Assembly: GCA_024500155.1 (NCBI GenBank)
Contig: CM044880.1
Coordinates: 3,038,001-3,102,000, forward strand
Reading direction: 5' to 3'
Length of the DNA stretch: 64,000 bases
Origin: Chenopodium formosanum
Taxonomy: Eukaryota; Streptophyta; Magnoliopsida; Caryophyllales; Amaranthaceae
The translations under genes were made by a program, and so were the position numbers. Positions 47,836-61,310 of this stretch are shown one piece after another (the first letter of the stretch is position 1; each line of letters starts with the position of its first letter). A model generated the notes under the pieces. The model was not told the DNA's origin and did not search any database. It saw nothing but the letters and a program-made list of their open reading frames with translations.

Positions 47836-50800
47836 AATTCTACTCCAACTACTCAAAGTCTTTCATACTATTAGTGATGTTAATGTAGAAAAATGGGCAG
47901 CGTTTGTGATGTATTCCTTACAATACCTTGTTCAAGTTTACAGTTTTAAACGACCCAAAGCACATGTCAATAGGAGATCTTTTTTCTTAATAATTTTCTA
48001 ACTTGTGAGGATTGTAAGTAACATTTAAATAACTTATGTTGTAGTGCTTTTTTTTTTTTTCATTTTTTTTTTTTTTTTTTTAATTGGTTGGAGGGTCCTG
48101 CTACCTTAATTGAAATCCTGGATCTGCTTCTGAACAATGACCCTTTATTTGGACCAAATCTTAGACATCTTCATGAGATAGTTGAGTGTGTTACTAGGAT
48201 ACATAACTGTCTTTCAGTAGTACCTGTATCTGAGTTACATAGCTTGTGCACTAACAAGCTCTATTTTTTATTGATTACTCTCCTTTCCATGTGCAGAAAG
48301 GCATCACATTGTTTAACAGGAAGCCTTCCAAAGGTGTTGATTTTCTAATCAACACCAAAAAAGTTGGTGGTTCCCCTGAAGACGTAGCCTCTTTTCTGAA
48401 AAATACTTCTGGACTGAATCCAACTGTTATTGGGGACTACTTGGGAGAACGAGAGGATTTTCCATTAAAAGTTATGCATGCTTATGTTGATGGATTCAAT
48501 TTTGAAAAAATGGATTTTGGTGAAGCTATTCGATATTTTCTGCGGGGTTTCAGATTGCCTGGAGAAGCTCAAAAGATAGATCGGATCATGGAGAAGTTTG
48601 CTGAGCGCTACTGTAAATGCAATCCAAACTCATTTAAAAGCGCAGATACAGCTTATGTCCTTGCTTATTCTGTTATTTTGCTTAACACCGATGCTCACAA
48701 TAACATGGTCAAAGATAAGGTGAGCTTTGTGTTTGGAATTTATGTTTTTTATTTGATATAAGGAGACTAATCTGCCATTAATCTTTCTGTGGGATGTTTG
48801 GTAATTCTTGAATTGTCCTCAATCCTCATCCCTTTATTCATATAATTTAATCTAGCACCACCAAATCTATTTTTCGTAACTGTTTTTTTTTTTTTGATAA
48901 AATGTTCTTCAGATGACAAAAGCTGATTTTCTTCGGAACAATCGTGGAATTGATGATGGCAAGGACTTGCCTGAAGAGTATCTAGGTGCTATATATGATC
49001 AAATTGTGAAAAATGAAATCAAAATGAATGCTGAAACTTCTCAACCACAGAGCAAGCAGGTCAATGGGTTGAACAGGTTGTTGGGCTTGGATGGTATACT
49101 GAACTTGGTCATGGGGAAGCAGCCTGAAGAAAAGCCGTTGGGTACTAATGGCCTTCTTATCAAGAATATCCAGGAGCAGTTTAAGGCAAAGTCTGGAAAA
49201 TCAGAGTAAGTCCCATGTTATATAGCTTTTTCCTAAAAATATTACTGTTCTACATACTTACTACCTCTATTTGTAAGGAATTACGCCCCTTTTTATTGCT
49301 AGATGCCTAAAAAGCAGCAGATTTGAATGGATTGAGGTCATGATCAATGTTTGTGTCTTGTAGCATCATGAAAGCTGCAAATTTTAAAGCAACTCTTGAA
49401 ATAGCCTAACAATTTTGCTCACATATTGCTCAAGCGAATGTAATCTTTTTATCATAGTTGGAGGAAGGAGATACATAGTGCCTTTCAATTGGCAGTCACA
49501 TGAAAGGCTAATCATTCCCACATATGAAGTGCCATGAAGTGGCATTTACTTTGATGGTCTCCATTCACATTACTCGTTTTAAGGAATGGTTGAGTTTTAA
49601 ACAAAATATCTCATCCATGCAGTTTGATGATAATGAGAATTTGTTAGTTTTCATAACAGAGACACTATGTGCAAGGGGCTAAAATTATTTATTATTCTGA
49701 ATTAAGCATTGAGGATAATGCATCCGTGATACGACAGTGATCACAATGTTGACCACCCCTTCCTTGGTCCCCTCTCCTCCCTACCATCACTACCATTGCT
49801 TAGTTACCCCAAGACCACAAGCCAACTCTGTCCTGATAGATATAGCACACAACATTTGATGGCAATTGGGGCAAATCATCACCACCATCTCTTGCTTAGC
49901 CTCCACCTTCATACACACACATCATCATCTCTCCAGCATGAATTTGTACACTGAACCCATGCATTACAGAAATATTAACTTCCATCAAAAGATTTCTATA
50001 GAAATTTGCATTATATGGGTTAATCACTAGTGATTTTTTATAGCCTTTCACATGTTTACTGGTGGTGTATTTTGACAGCAGGCAAGGCACGTAGCAAAAA
50101 ATTTAGTATCAATCAATTATTTTTGATTAATAAAACTAGTTTGAGTTTTCAATAATAAAATAAAGTGTTGTTTGTTTGTGTGTGTCCAGTAAATTATCAC
50201 AAATTAAAAGCAATTTTGCATATTGTATCTTATCCTGTATCAAAAAAGGTGTTAGTGTTAAAGGAAACATTGCTTTGTTGCAGGTCTGTTTTTTATGCAG
50301 TTTCGGATGTTTCAATATTGAGGTTTATGGTAGAAGTTTGTTGGGGTCCTATGCTGGCTGCATTTAGTATGACACTTGATCAGAGTGATGACAAGTTAGC
50401 TACTTCAGAATGTTTGCAAGGCTTCCGATATGCTGTACATGTAACTGCAGTCCTAAGTATGCAGACCCAAAGAGATGCTTTTGTGACTTCTCTGGCCAAA
50501 TTCACTTATCTTCACTGTGCAGCAGATATGAAGCAAAAAAATATTGATGCTATGAAGGTAAACCTTTTAAAGTTATTCAGGAGAAAGGACCACCATTTTT
50601 AATGTGAAGCTGCTTAGCTAGTTAATGGTGCTGTTCATGTGAACTGATAAAACTTATGCAAAAACAAAATAACAGAACATATCTTAAAGGAGTTATGCTG
50701 TCTGTTCAGCTGTGGTACATACTTTCATTAATCAGTGATAATATCTATACTACGCGTTAATATAATAATGTGAAGCGTTCAAGAACATATCCAAAACTGT

Positions 50801-53800
50801 GTGCAAAACATTAGTTTCTGCTTTCTTTTTATTTAGACAATGTAGTAACACCAGGAATCGGTTAAGCACAACAATATTGAAAAGATGCCTCTCTGAGTAC
50901 TCTCATAGTGGACGTTAACTTTCTTTCTAGTGCGAACAACGTATTACATATATACATGTTTTACCTGCCATTTTCCTTTTGATGACGTTGTGATGCTTAT
51001 CCTTGCAGACCATAATGTCTATAGCTATTGAAGATGGGAATTACCTTCAAGAAGCATGGGAGCACATTCTAACATGCTTGTCTAGATTTGAACATTTGCA
51101 ACTTTTGGGAGAAGGTGTTCCACCTGATGCGTCATTCTTGAGCATGTCTAATGCTGAACCTGAACAGAAATCTCTTAAATCTAGTGAATTGGCTTCTCTA
51201 AAGAAAAAAGGAGCTCTTCAAAATCCAGCTGTGGCAGCTGTCGTTCGAGGTGGATCCTATGACAGCAGCGCACTTGGTGCTAACCACCCCAAACTGGTCA
51301 CCTCCGAACAGGTCACGAACTTCATTTCAAATTTGCACTTGCTTGATCAAATAGGGAGCTATGAGTTGAACCACATATTTGCGCATAGCCAAAGGATGAA
51401 CAGTGAGGCAATAGTGTCCTTTGTGAGAGCTCTTTGCAAAGTTTCAATGGCTGAGTTGCAGTCTCCAACTGATCCTCGTGTGTTCAGCCTCACTAAGATA
51501 GTTGAAATTGCGTAAGTCTACATTGCTCCTTAATTTTCCATCAGAGTTTTCTTTTTGGGTTGAAATGTGTTGGTGTCTAGAAATCTTTTTTTGTGCAGAC
51601 CACATCTCGGGAGTTGAAGGTGTGTTGATGTCTAGAAATTTTGGCTATGACATTAGAGGCACCTTCTTTTTCCTTATCCACTTGTTTTATGAAGTAGAGT
51701 ATGGACCAATCCTAGTCCCACCAAGTGGTTGGTTCCACCTGTCGTCATAGTTGCACAAACATGAGTTATTTGGACCAAGCCTTAACAATGAATTCTTTTT
51801 GCAGGCACTATAATATGAATCGCATCAGACTAGTGTGGTCTCGCATCTGGAATGTTCTTTCTGATTTCTTTGTGTCCGTTGGTCTGTCAGAAAATCTCTC
51901 AGTGGCTATTTTTGTCATGGATTCATTGAGGCAGCTTGCTATGAAATTCCTTGAGCGTGAGGAGTTGGCAAATTACAATTTCCAAAATGAATTTTTGAGG
52001 CCTTTTGTCATTGTAATGCAAAAGAGTAGCTCTGCTGAAATTAGGGAGCTAATAGTCCGTTGCATTTCTCAGATGGTCCTTAGCCGTGTCAGTAATGTGA
52101 AATCTGGATGGAAAAGTGTATTTATGGTAATTTCCTGGATTATTCCATTTTCTATCTCATATTATCTTATGATTACTAGTCTGGCAAAATTGTTCATGTA
52201 TGTTATTAAGTAAACTTTATCTGTATATGATTCAACCTTACACCAACCCACCCAAGCCCTCACCCCTGAAAAAAGGAAGAGAAGAAACGATTCTATGACC
52301 ATTTTGATTTGGGTAGACTATCTATATGCAGTTGTTTGTTGCTAAATGTTTTTTTTTTCTTAGGTTTTCACAACTGCTGCTGCTGATGAACGGAAGAGTA
52401 TAGTGTTGCTGGCCTTTGAGACTATGGAAAAAATTGTTCGGGAATATTTCCCTCACATAACTGAGACCGAGTCTACAACTTTCACAGATTGTGTTAAATG
52501 CCTCATAACCTTCACGAAAAGCAAGTTTGATAGTGATGTTAGCTTCAATGCCATTGCATTTCTTCGATTTTGTGCTCTTAAGCTTGCAGAAGGGGGATTG
52601 TTTTGCAATGAGGATAGCCAAGATGCCAATTCATATGATTTAAGTGACAGCGGGGAGACCTATGATAGGCAACCTTTTACTAGTAAAGATGAAAATATTT
52701 CCTTTTGGATGCCTTTGCTTACAGGTAAAAACATTGTTTTATCTTTTAAACACTGTTTGTTATCTCTTGATGGGATTTAAACATGTTCTTAAATCTCGCC
52801 TGCTTGTATTTTGAACACGTTTAGTTCATACTGTCAAATTTGATACATTATTTTTTTTCTAGTTGCTTCTGCCATAAATTTCTCAGTTTGTAAGCTTTGT
52901 TCTTTTCATCTTAAGAAAATAATCAGGTTTAAAATAAGTTTAATCCAAGGTCATTTCACAACTGAAATAACTTCTGATAAATTATAGTATGTTCAAAAAG
53001 GTGTATGAAAAAAATGAAGCCTAAAGTAGGATGACAAGCTAGTACTAGACAAGACTTTAAGCTTTATGTAATTATACATACTGATTATTCTCTGTTTTTT
53101 GTTATAAATAAACTCAAGGTTTATCAAGATTGACATCTGATCCAAGACCAGTCATCAGAAAGAGCTCAGTTGAAGTCCTATTTAACATCCTCATGGATCA
53201 TGGCAGCCTTTTTTCACGTCCATTTTGGAGTGCTATCTTCAAATTTGTTGTTTTCCCTATCCTCAGCTGTAAAGATGATACAGATGAAACAGAGGTGAAT
53301 GACGACAAGTCACTTCAAACTACTAAAGATTCTTCTCATGGTACTCAATGGGACTCTGAAACTTCTTCAGTGGCAGCACAGCGCCTTGTTGATCTTTTTG
53401 TTACATTCTTCGCTGTCCTGAGATCTCAACTACCTAACGCTGTTACTGTACTGGCTGATTTCATTAAGAACCCAGGTCCTGGTCCTGCTAAAATTGGGAT
53501 AGCTGCATTGGTACGTTTAACCAGTGAATTAGGAACCAGGCTTTCGGAAGATGATTGGAGAGGCATGTTAATGGCTATAAAAGATGCAGCTGCTTCAACT
53601 CTTCCTGGATTTTTAAGGGTCTTAAGGACTATGGATAACATAAATATTCCTGATGCCATGCAATCCTATCACAGTCTCGATTCTGACAATGAAATATCCA
53701 ACAATGATCTGGAGGATGACGACCTGCAAACTGCTGCATATGTGGTTTCAAGAATGAAAGGTCATATTGCAGTTCAGTTGGTCATCATACAGGTTTGCTT

Positions 53801-54260
53801 TTCCCTCTCTCTTTAACCACTTATATATGCGTCGACTTTTCTTCTTTTTGGAAGCAGAAATGCATTGCTTGTTGTCTCTCTGGGTGTCAAATTGTCAATT
53901 GGTTAATAAATGGCTTTGGTCCTCCAGTTGGGGGGAAGAAGCCTTGCTTATTTCTACCTCTCCTCACTGGGCATTTCATGTTCACTAGCTGCCTGCAAGG
54001 CATTGACATACAGTGGTCATGTTCAAGTTCTAGAGGATTGATGGTTTTTAGCTTTTGAACATTCTTCCTTGTTAGTAAACCTGATGTTTCCTGTTTAATT
54101 AATTCTATGAATAGAGTAAAAAAGATTGAACCCATTCTGTCAAATGTGGACTTTCTTCAAATCTGTAGTGTCCTGTATTGGATTTGTGACTTCATGAGAG
54201 GGAGAAGTGGCTGGTTGCCAACAAGTCATTGAAATTGCCTTTTGTTATTTTATTAAAGAA

Positions 54261-54316
<56 letters not shown>

Positions 54317-54975
54317 GAAAGCCTGCTACTGCAACCCACTAATTTGCTTTTCTATTGCAGCTTGTGACTGATCTATACAAGACTCATCATGATGGTCTCT
54401 CAGAAGCTAACCTCAAGATACTTCTAGAACTTTTTTCCATGATTTCATCTCATGCGAACCAACTAAGCTCTGAAGGTATCATACTGAGGAAGCTTCAGAC
54501 AGTGTGCAATATGCTAGAGCTCACTGACCCACCTGTGGTTCATTTTGAAAATGAGTCTTACCAGAGTTATCTAGAATTTCTTAATGACTTAGTTTTGGAA
54601 AGACCAACAACAACTCCAAAAGATATTAATTTGGAAGCACAGCTTGTAGCCGTTTGTGAAAAAATATTAGTGATGTATGTGGAGTGTGCTGGGACTCATT
54701 CCAGCAAGCAAAAGCCTGCAGATGAGCCCGAGGCACATTGGATCCTTCCATTGCTTTCAGCAAAAAAGGAAGAACTTGCAGCACGGAGTACTTTGCTTTT
54801 ATCAGCATTACGCACATTGACTCGGTTGGAGAAAGATTCGTTTAGAAGGTACATTTCACGTATATTTCCCTTGTTGGTTGGTCTTGTGAAAAGTGAACAC
54901 AGCTCAAGAGAAGTATTACCTATTTTGAGTGACATGTTTCAAACTTGTATAGGACCAATAATTGTTGAGTCTTAA
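41901..54975 (+). CDS. BIG1: BIG1-type Sec7 ARF guanine-nucleotide-exchange factor
   Basis: Large brefeldin-A-inhibited ARF-GEF that loads GTP on ARF1 at the trans-Golgi for vesicle budding. Eleven exons: 41901-43054, 43938-44255, 45895-46231, 48297-48719, 48913-49205, 50284-50557, 51009-51511, 51805-52126, 52364-52724, 53119-53792 and 54361-54975. All keep frame through GT-AG sites: about 1757 aa. The N-terminal DCB region begins MASSQSLGGSTRCGKILGPS. The HUS box VNYDCDLDAPN is in exon 2. The Sec7 domain spans exons 4-5 (about 604-790), with FRLPGEAQKIDR holding the catalytic Glu (about 693) and YSVILLNTDAHN. HDS repeats follow. The N terminus and the Asn-Gln-Ile-Cys-Ala-Lys segment match Arabidopsis BIG1 (At4g38200), not BIG2/3 or BIG5. 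Odd: an acidic 10-residue repeat at about 280-310. No break in the coding sequence. Confidence 0.95.
42738..42827 (+). repeat. Coding tandem repeat in BIG1 exon 1 (about 3 x 30 bp)
   Basis: Three consecutive units encode GAKPEENNEA, GAKVEENTEA and GAKMEENSDE. The 30-bp unit begins 'ggggcgaaa'. It lies in the acidic linker between the DCB and HUS regions, where length varies between plants. Confidence 0.85.
43621..43659. repeat. C-run plus (AC)n microsatellite in BIG1 intron 1
   Basis: About 15 C residues followed by CACAGA and (CA)n. Such a tract is prone to assembly error. Confidence 0.85.
44752..45704. repeat. Tandem duplication in BIG1 intron 2, two ~470-bp units
   Basis: Unit 1 (about 44752-45221) and unit 2 (about 45253-45704) share long stretches in order, for example 'gcatggttaatggtt', 'cttatgatttgtgaaagtgt', 'tgctacacctgatccttct' and 'agcaggaattgcc'. 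They have diverged by substitutions and indels, so this is not recent. Neither unit contains exon sequence. Confidence 0.8.
46931..47236. mobile_element. Purine/pyrimidine fold-back MITE in BIG1 intron 3
   Basis: The left arm is purine-rich (GTGTTTGGGGGATTG, aaggaaatggaagg...). The right arm is the matching pyrimidine-rich strand ending CTTTATCCAAACAAAC. The arms can pair imperfectly over most of the element. The TGTTTGG/CCAAACA ends are common in hAT-type MITEs; no target duplication was defined. Confidence 0.6.
47797..48083. other. Poly-A and poly-T tracts in BIG1 intron 3
   Basis: A run of about 35 A near 47797-47831 and T-runs at 48050-48083. They may be the tail of a retroposed sequence or simple homopolymer growth. 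Confidence 0.6.
54270..54313. repeat. (AT)n microsatellite in BIG1 intron 10
   Basis: About 22 AT units directly after an A-run, ending 47 bases before the intron's 3' splice site at 54360. Confidence 0.9.
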
Positions 54976-57240
54976 TTTAGAATTTTTTTGGTATAAACGA
55001 GTCCGCCCAACCCCCCACCCCTTCATTACACCCAAGGTCACTGTCCGGGGCTTCTTTCACCACCACCTGTCTTATGATAGCTTAAAGGTCACCAATACCA
55101 AAATTTTGTACCTAAATAGATTTTTGTAGAATGTGTTACAGATGTAAAAGCGAACATTTTAGAGTCCACATATTAGCCAGAATTTGTCCATGAACTTGTG
55201 ATGCTTGTGAATTTTAATAATTGCCTCGTTTCTTCCATTGCTAAATGTATTCTTGAACTCTCTGTCGTTTGTTTTGAACTTTTAATTGATTGAACTGTAG
55301 AGCTGGCTACATTTGCATAGAAATTTTCTTTTGATTCTTTTTCGTTCTTGATTATACCCTACTATGTGCCATCAAAGACTAGTTGTTTATGTAATGGCTT
55401 TATGATTATATCCCAAACATGATCCCCACTTCCCCAGTGCTGGCAACTATGGCTATTATGCCATTTTCGTCGTACTCATCTCCAGGTTGCTGAGTTGCAT
55501 TGTAACAATACTGACAGCTCAAACACACATGAAAATTCGACCTTTGATATAATTGAAATGAGTAATTGAGCAAGTACCTTTCCCAAGTTCATATGGCCCT
55601 TTGATTATGGTTGAAACCGCTGTTATGAGTTATCAGCTGCGTTAATCATTTTGTCTTTGTATTATAACTACAATCCAAATGTCATATACTAGCTATAACT
55701 AGAACCTTAATAACATTAAAATATGACACTGTTCGTCCCACTGCTTGCTGTCTATGCTCTACATTAGACCTTTGTCATACCATACCGCCATTGCAGCGAT
55801 TTGATTTTTTGTACTGCTTAACATACTTTATTTTGATTATCTTTGGCGATTTATATTAACTTTGTTTAACTTTTATTTATAAATGATGAAAGATATAATC
55901 GTCAAAGTAATATGTTATCAATCGTAAAATTTTTAAAACGTTACAACTAAAATAGAATAGAAGAAGTAATACAGAACTATATCAAAATCCCAATCATTTT
56001 TCTAGCGTTTTTTGTCTCACTCTCACCATATTAATGCTTGAGAATCATTGAAGGAGCATGTTTACCCTACTAATTACTTTTAGATGTGCAATTTGTGGTA
56101 GAGGAAGTATTAAATACTGTTTCGGATCAACATATACCACTAATTTTTCAACGCTGTACTGTCTAGGTTATGGTTGCACATCTTTTTTTTTTTTTTTTTT
56201 TTTTTTCTATCAACCGGATCCTATTCAAATCATATTCAAAAACGTTTTTGTTCCGAAATAATATTTTCATTAAATAGATCACTTTATTACAGGATTACGA
56301 TATTGTTATATACACTCGGTTGTACCGTACACCTATTGGTATTTTATACTTATTTTAATGATTGTTTTTCATTTAATTATCAAATGAAGAGCAAAAACTA
56401 ACCTTGGGTGTACAATATACCTGGGTGTATATAACAAATTCTACAGGATTACAAGAAGGTACTTTTTATTAATGTTTTCAAAAGGATGGCAACATTAGGT
56501 TGGTAACTTGATGTAGTGATTAGTGAAGAATGGGGATGTAAACTAAAACATTAGGTTGTAAATTTAAAACTCTCAAAAAGGATTTAAACCTTCTTAAACT
56601 TGAATCCGAATGAGTTACAAGACTTACAACGGTATCCCTTATCACATATGAGACTATATCATGCACAACCCTTAAATCTTCGTCACTATGTCAAGATCTC
56701 ACTAGTTCTCATACTTAAATTTTGAAATTACCGAGTATAATATATGAAAAACTCTCAATTAAAACTCCCAAATTATTTAAAAAAAAAAAAAAAAAAAACT
56801 TACTCCGTACCAAAGGAATCATTCAGTTTATCTTTCCTCTATTTCAATTCAATTTGGAATTTACTATATGATGCTACCGTCCAAGCACAGCACATGTATG
56901 ATGTATGTAGTCGATGCAGACCAAAAATCAAAGACTGTAACATAACACAGGTTACGACTTACGACTTACGACACATTACTACTTATTTGAAGATCTACTT
57001 GTTGCACCGGACACTTGGCTGTTAGTCATCAACATTTCTCTGCCTACATATCCAAGATTCCCTCAATTATAATATCTAGATTCTCTAGATCATGTTAAGT
57101 ATCATTTTTAAGTAGCTTAATTATAAGTTTAAGTTAGTATAATCATTTTCTAACAGCCATCATTAAGCATATTTCATATTTGACCTAAAATTCGCTCATT
57201 GAGCGCTCTTAAGTAAACTCTATATTTTTTATATAAAGTA
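54976..57240. other. BIG1 3' flank and intergenic DNA
   Basis: No further gene. It contains a T-run near 56183-56206 and an A-run near 56779-56797. Short ORFs here are interrupted or low complexity. Confidence 0.5.
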
Positions 57241-57330
57241 CTCCATCTGTTTCATATTTAGAAGCCTATTTCTAACATTTATTAGTCAGATAATATAGAG
57301 AATTAGGTTTCTAATTATGAAACGGAGGGA
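57241..57330. mobile_element. Stowaway-like MITE, about 90 bp
   Basis: Ends CTCCATCTGTTTCATA and TATGAAACGGAGGGA, preceded by TA. The arms also share 'agaagcctatttcta'/'taggtttctaat'. The right edge is approximate. Confidence 0.65.
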
Positions 57331-60300
57331 ATATATAATTCCAAGGTTTTTGTTTCGCAACCTTAGGACTTAATTAACTAACATAAACAACTCTAATTTC
57401 TTAAAATTAAAAATATCAATAACTTTAATTTAATAATAATAAAATAGTGAGAAATTACCATTGAAAGTAATGTGGAACTATGAATGTTAACTATTATTGT
57501 TTGTTAAAGTCTTGTACATCAGTGCATGGATGATATTCAATACCTGAGATCAAATCCTATTTATTGAGAATACTAAAAAAAGTAGTGTGACGTCGAGCAT
57601 CCTAGGGCAATATCAAGGAGCTACTTCCTTGTAGCATAGGTGTCGTGATGTGCCACGCCGCTAATTTTTATATGGAAGTATAAATTTTAATTAATAATGT
57701 CAAGTATAATGTATTTTACTACGTGATTGTTATTAGTCATTGGCATTAAACCTACATTTGGATCATCTATAATTAATTCTATTAAAAATTGGGTTAGAAT
57801 TGGGACCTTGATGATCTAATCATAACCTAATAGATGCGTAGTATATTCTAATTCAAATGTATGATAATAAAAGCATATCGAATCGAATCACTCCATGTAC
57901 TCTATCGCTTGCTTAATCTATCATCCATAAATTTGATCAGTCATTATCAAACACTTACCATATTTTAAATTGTTACATGTTAATTAGTATTGATGTAAAA
58001 TTTATCATATATTAATATCTATATTCTTCATATGGCAAGGAGGTTGAGATATACCGCGATATTATAACATTATGTTTAATTAATAGTTTCTAATTAAATT
58101 TAGTGAAGTCTTAGTTCACTAAGACATTGCAAATTACAAATGAAGGAGAGGGTTCGATCTACTCGTGTAACTTATATCATAACATACATAGTATTGACAT
58201 TAATTGATAGCGTGTTGAATAATTGGTATTCCGTATATATTTTCAAGAATATCTCAATCACATATTATTTCCAAACATTTCTGGACCACGTAAAACATGA
58301 AACTTGAGATATCTTTCATGTCATTTTTACAAAGTGGTATGTAGTTATGTACATGTCCAAATCAGTTCGAGGGTATTGAGGAAAACGTGAATCTTGTCAC
58401 TAAACTACTAAGAAAAACAGGAAATTGCACAAAAATCGTGAAAGATGTAATCGTACTGGTCAAAACTATAATTAGCAATAAAAAAATTTCAATTGTGATT
58501 AGAAGCTCCAAATGAATTTTGATTTTTCAAATAGAAATCGAGTAGACAGTATGTCGTAATCAACACGCTAATTCGCTCATTGTTATTTCAGTACGAATTT
58601 ACGGGATTATTACATCATAATAATATTCCGAATTTGATCATCATTGAATATTAGACCTAATAATAGTGATAATAATGGAGTATCAATTTATTTTGGCTAA
58701 TGTCAAAAATAAAATTAAAATACAAAGGAAATCAAATAGACATCAAAAATCAATTGAAATATATGTGAAAACAACAAGAATCAATATCAAGATTATTATT
58801 TTTTATTGTTATTATTATTAATTGAAGAAAATCAACATTAAGATTTGAAACCAATGCCGTAAAAGATATGGTATAGGGAAAAAGGCCATAAGCTCAAATG
58901 TTAAGTCAATAATCCGCATAGATTTAGATAAAATGTTACGAGGTAAAATAACAATGACAAGCATTTCGTTAATTAAAAAATTCGCTTAATTACCCTTAAA
59001 AAGAAAAACACATATTAGGTCAAATAAAGTGAGTAGGAGAACAACACATTTGACGCAAAATTGGTGGCAAGGTGGTATAGAAAGAGGTGCGGCGGTGGTG
59101 GTGGTGATGCAATTGGTGTCTATAGGATAATAGAGAAGGCAAGGAGGGAAAGGTAATGGTTGGGACAAGGAGCAAAGATAAATCGAGGTTTTACAAGAAT
59201 CGAGTTTGGCCGAGTTTTAGTTAATTTGAAATTGCTCGAGCAAAAATTCTTATTTGAATTTGACTCGTTAAAATTTGGTTTATTTGAGCTTTGTTCACAT
59301 ACATGCTCATCAGTTGCATTTTAAATTTGAGCTTGAGTTTGATTGAGTTTAAATCGAGCTAAATAAAATTAATGAGTCTCAAGTACCCTGGTCATCTATT
59401 TAATTTAATTAGACAAATTTTCATGCGTAAGTAACAAATATAGATACTAAAATAGATGCTGATAAATAAATTAAAACATCAGTTACTATATTTCTAGTTT
59501 GAATGATATTTAAATCAAGTTATAATCGAACATAAACAACCTTAATTACAAATTACAACAAACTTAAACGAGATGTTGTTCGTGAACATTAATCGAATCA
59601 AACATGAAGTTATATGTTGTTCGAGTTATTAACTCAAACTCGGGCATAGATTTTTTGCTCCAAGACTGATCTCGTTCATTAACGACTTATGAGTAGTTCA
59701 TGTAACATCAATTCATTTACACGCTGCCTAGCTAGCTAGATGTTTAATCTACAACTAATATTCAAATCGTCGTTTATAATAATAGAGACTTTTTCTTTAG
59801 GGACTTTAATTTCTTCGAACCACACTCTCTAATAACTCTCTTATCCTCATAAGATCGAAGAGCCAAGTTTATCTAAACTATAAGCAATCAAAATTGAACG
59901 TTACTCATAACTTTACAAGACTTGTTCTAAGCACACTCTCATGCAACAATGCAAGTAGATTAGCTAGTGATGACTAGTAAGACAAAAATATTTGTACCAT
60001 CTTGAAAATTGCAACAAAATTTTAGTCATCAATTGATATTTAACACAAATCTAATCTAATCTCTAATCCATTGTATTGGTTCCATTTTCCTTTAGTTTCT
60101 ACTTTTAAAGGTTTATAAAATATTTTCTACTATATAAGTACACTATTGATTCATACATATTTTCGTCACTACTATTTGACTCTTCTTTAGTATAGTGATA
60201 CCATTGCACTTTGTCAATCAAATTTCTAGCCTTCGCCACATGATTTTGAATTTGACCAACTTTCTCTTATGAAAAATCATTAACTTACATTAGATATCTA

Positions 60301-60711
60301 AGAAAAAGCCATCAATTTGTTTAATGTTTGATTATTATGCAATATATTTTGGTGAACAAATTGGTGCGATTACGAATTTACGATGATGTTAATGGTGTGA
60401 TTACTATACGATGATGTATGCTATATATAGAGTTTGATTTTTATGAATTTTCTAGTTCTACAAATAGAATTTTCTTATTCTACTAATAGAAAATTTACTA
60501 AGTTTAGACACGACAATACCTACAAATTAGATATGAACAAATTTCCATCTAAATTTGCCTACATTTCCTTGTGTATGTCAATGTAGTGTATGTGACTAAG
60601 CAAGTAAGAGCAAGTTTCTATGAGACATTTTTTCAAACCATATAGTACATTAAGAATAAACCAAAACTATACTTCGTGTTACTTTAGCCGCCTATTTTTA
60701 ATTACAATATA
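57331..60711. other. Gene-poor AT-rich intergenic DNA
   Basis: 3.4 kb with no credible ORF on either strand. A (GGTGGT)n-like patch lies near 59083-59112. The segment 59190-59690 repeats words such as 'ttcgagttattaactcaaac' and 'tttgagcttgagtttg', possibly an old decayed repeat. Confidence 0.5.
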
Positions 60712-61054
60712 TCTATATTAATATATTAAAAGGCATTTCTAAAACGTCTCTATGCCACGTAGACCCCCTCACTACGTCATGTCACTAACTCAACTCCTTA
60801 TTATCAGCTATATTTATATTAAAATAACATATGGATGAGAAGGTTCAAACATTTGAGCTCTTGGAAGAGGCGTTATTGTTTAACCAACTAGGCTAATAGC
60901 CAATTATGCTTTAATGTTGCACACTAAATAGCATTATACAATAAAAAAGAATTGAAAATATGTACTACATGCATACTATTAAATGCTTTTAAAATTAACA
61001 GTTACACAACGATAAAAAGTAGTATTTTGGGGCAACGCTCGGGCTACTTACTAG
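60712..61054 (+). mobile_element. Short non-autonomous Helitron
   Basis: Starts TCTATATTAATATATTAAAAGG after an A and ends GGGCTACTTACTAG before a T, that is, inserted between A and T with TC...CTAG ends and no target duplication. A GC-rich 'ggggcaacgctcgggc' just before the end is where Helitrons carry their 3' hairpin, although pairing here is weak. At 343 bp it has no helicase and would depend on an autonomous partner. Confidence 0.7.
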
Positions 61055-61153
61055 TTTGAAATTAAATCCTGCGTGATATATTAATTGCTATGTCGTTAAT
61101 GATAGAATAAATTAATTAAATTGTGAAACTGTCTTATTCAAGATTTTGCTTTA

Positions 61154-61310
61154 GGGTTTGTTCTCTTACGTTGAAATTCAGTTCAGTTCAGTTCCTCATT
61201 TCCTTCTCTTATAAAATATTCATTTTAGTTCAGTTCAGTTCAGTTCAGCTCAGTTCAATTTAGTTTAGTTCAGTTCAGTTCAGCTGAGTTCAGTAAATGA
61301 GAACAGGCCC
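61154..61310. mobile_element. (TTCAG)n TIR element, subfamily 1
   Basis: 157 bp between TTA copies (61151-61153, 61311-61313), ends GGGTTTGTTCTCTTACG and AATGAGAACAGGCCC. Same length and layout as the copy at 3320-3476. Confidence 0.82.

Noticed and set aside
50745..50800. Helitron-like start (tctatactacgcgttaat) in BIG1 intron 6
   Set aside because: No matching CTAG 3' end with hairpin was found within the intron.
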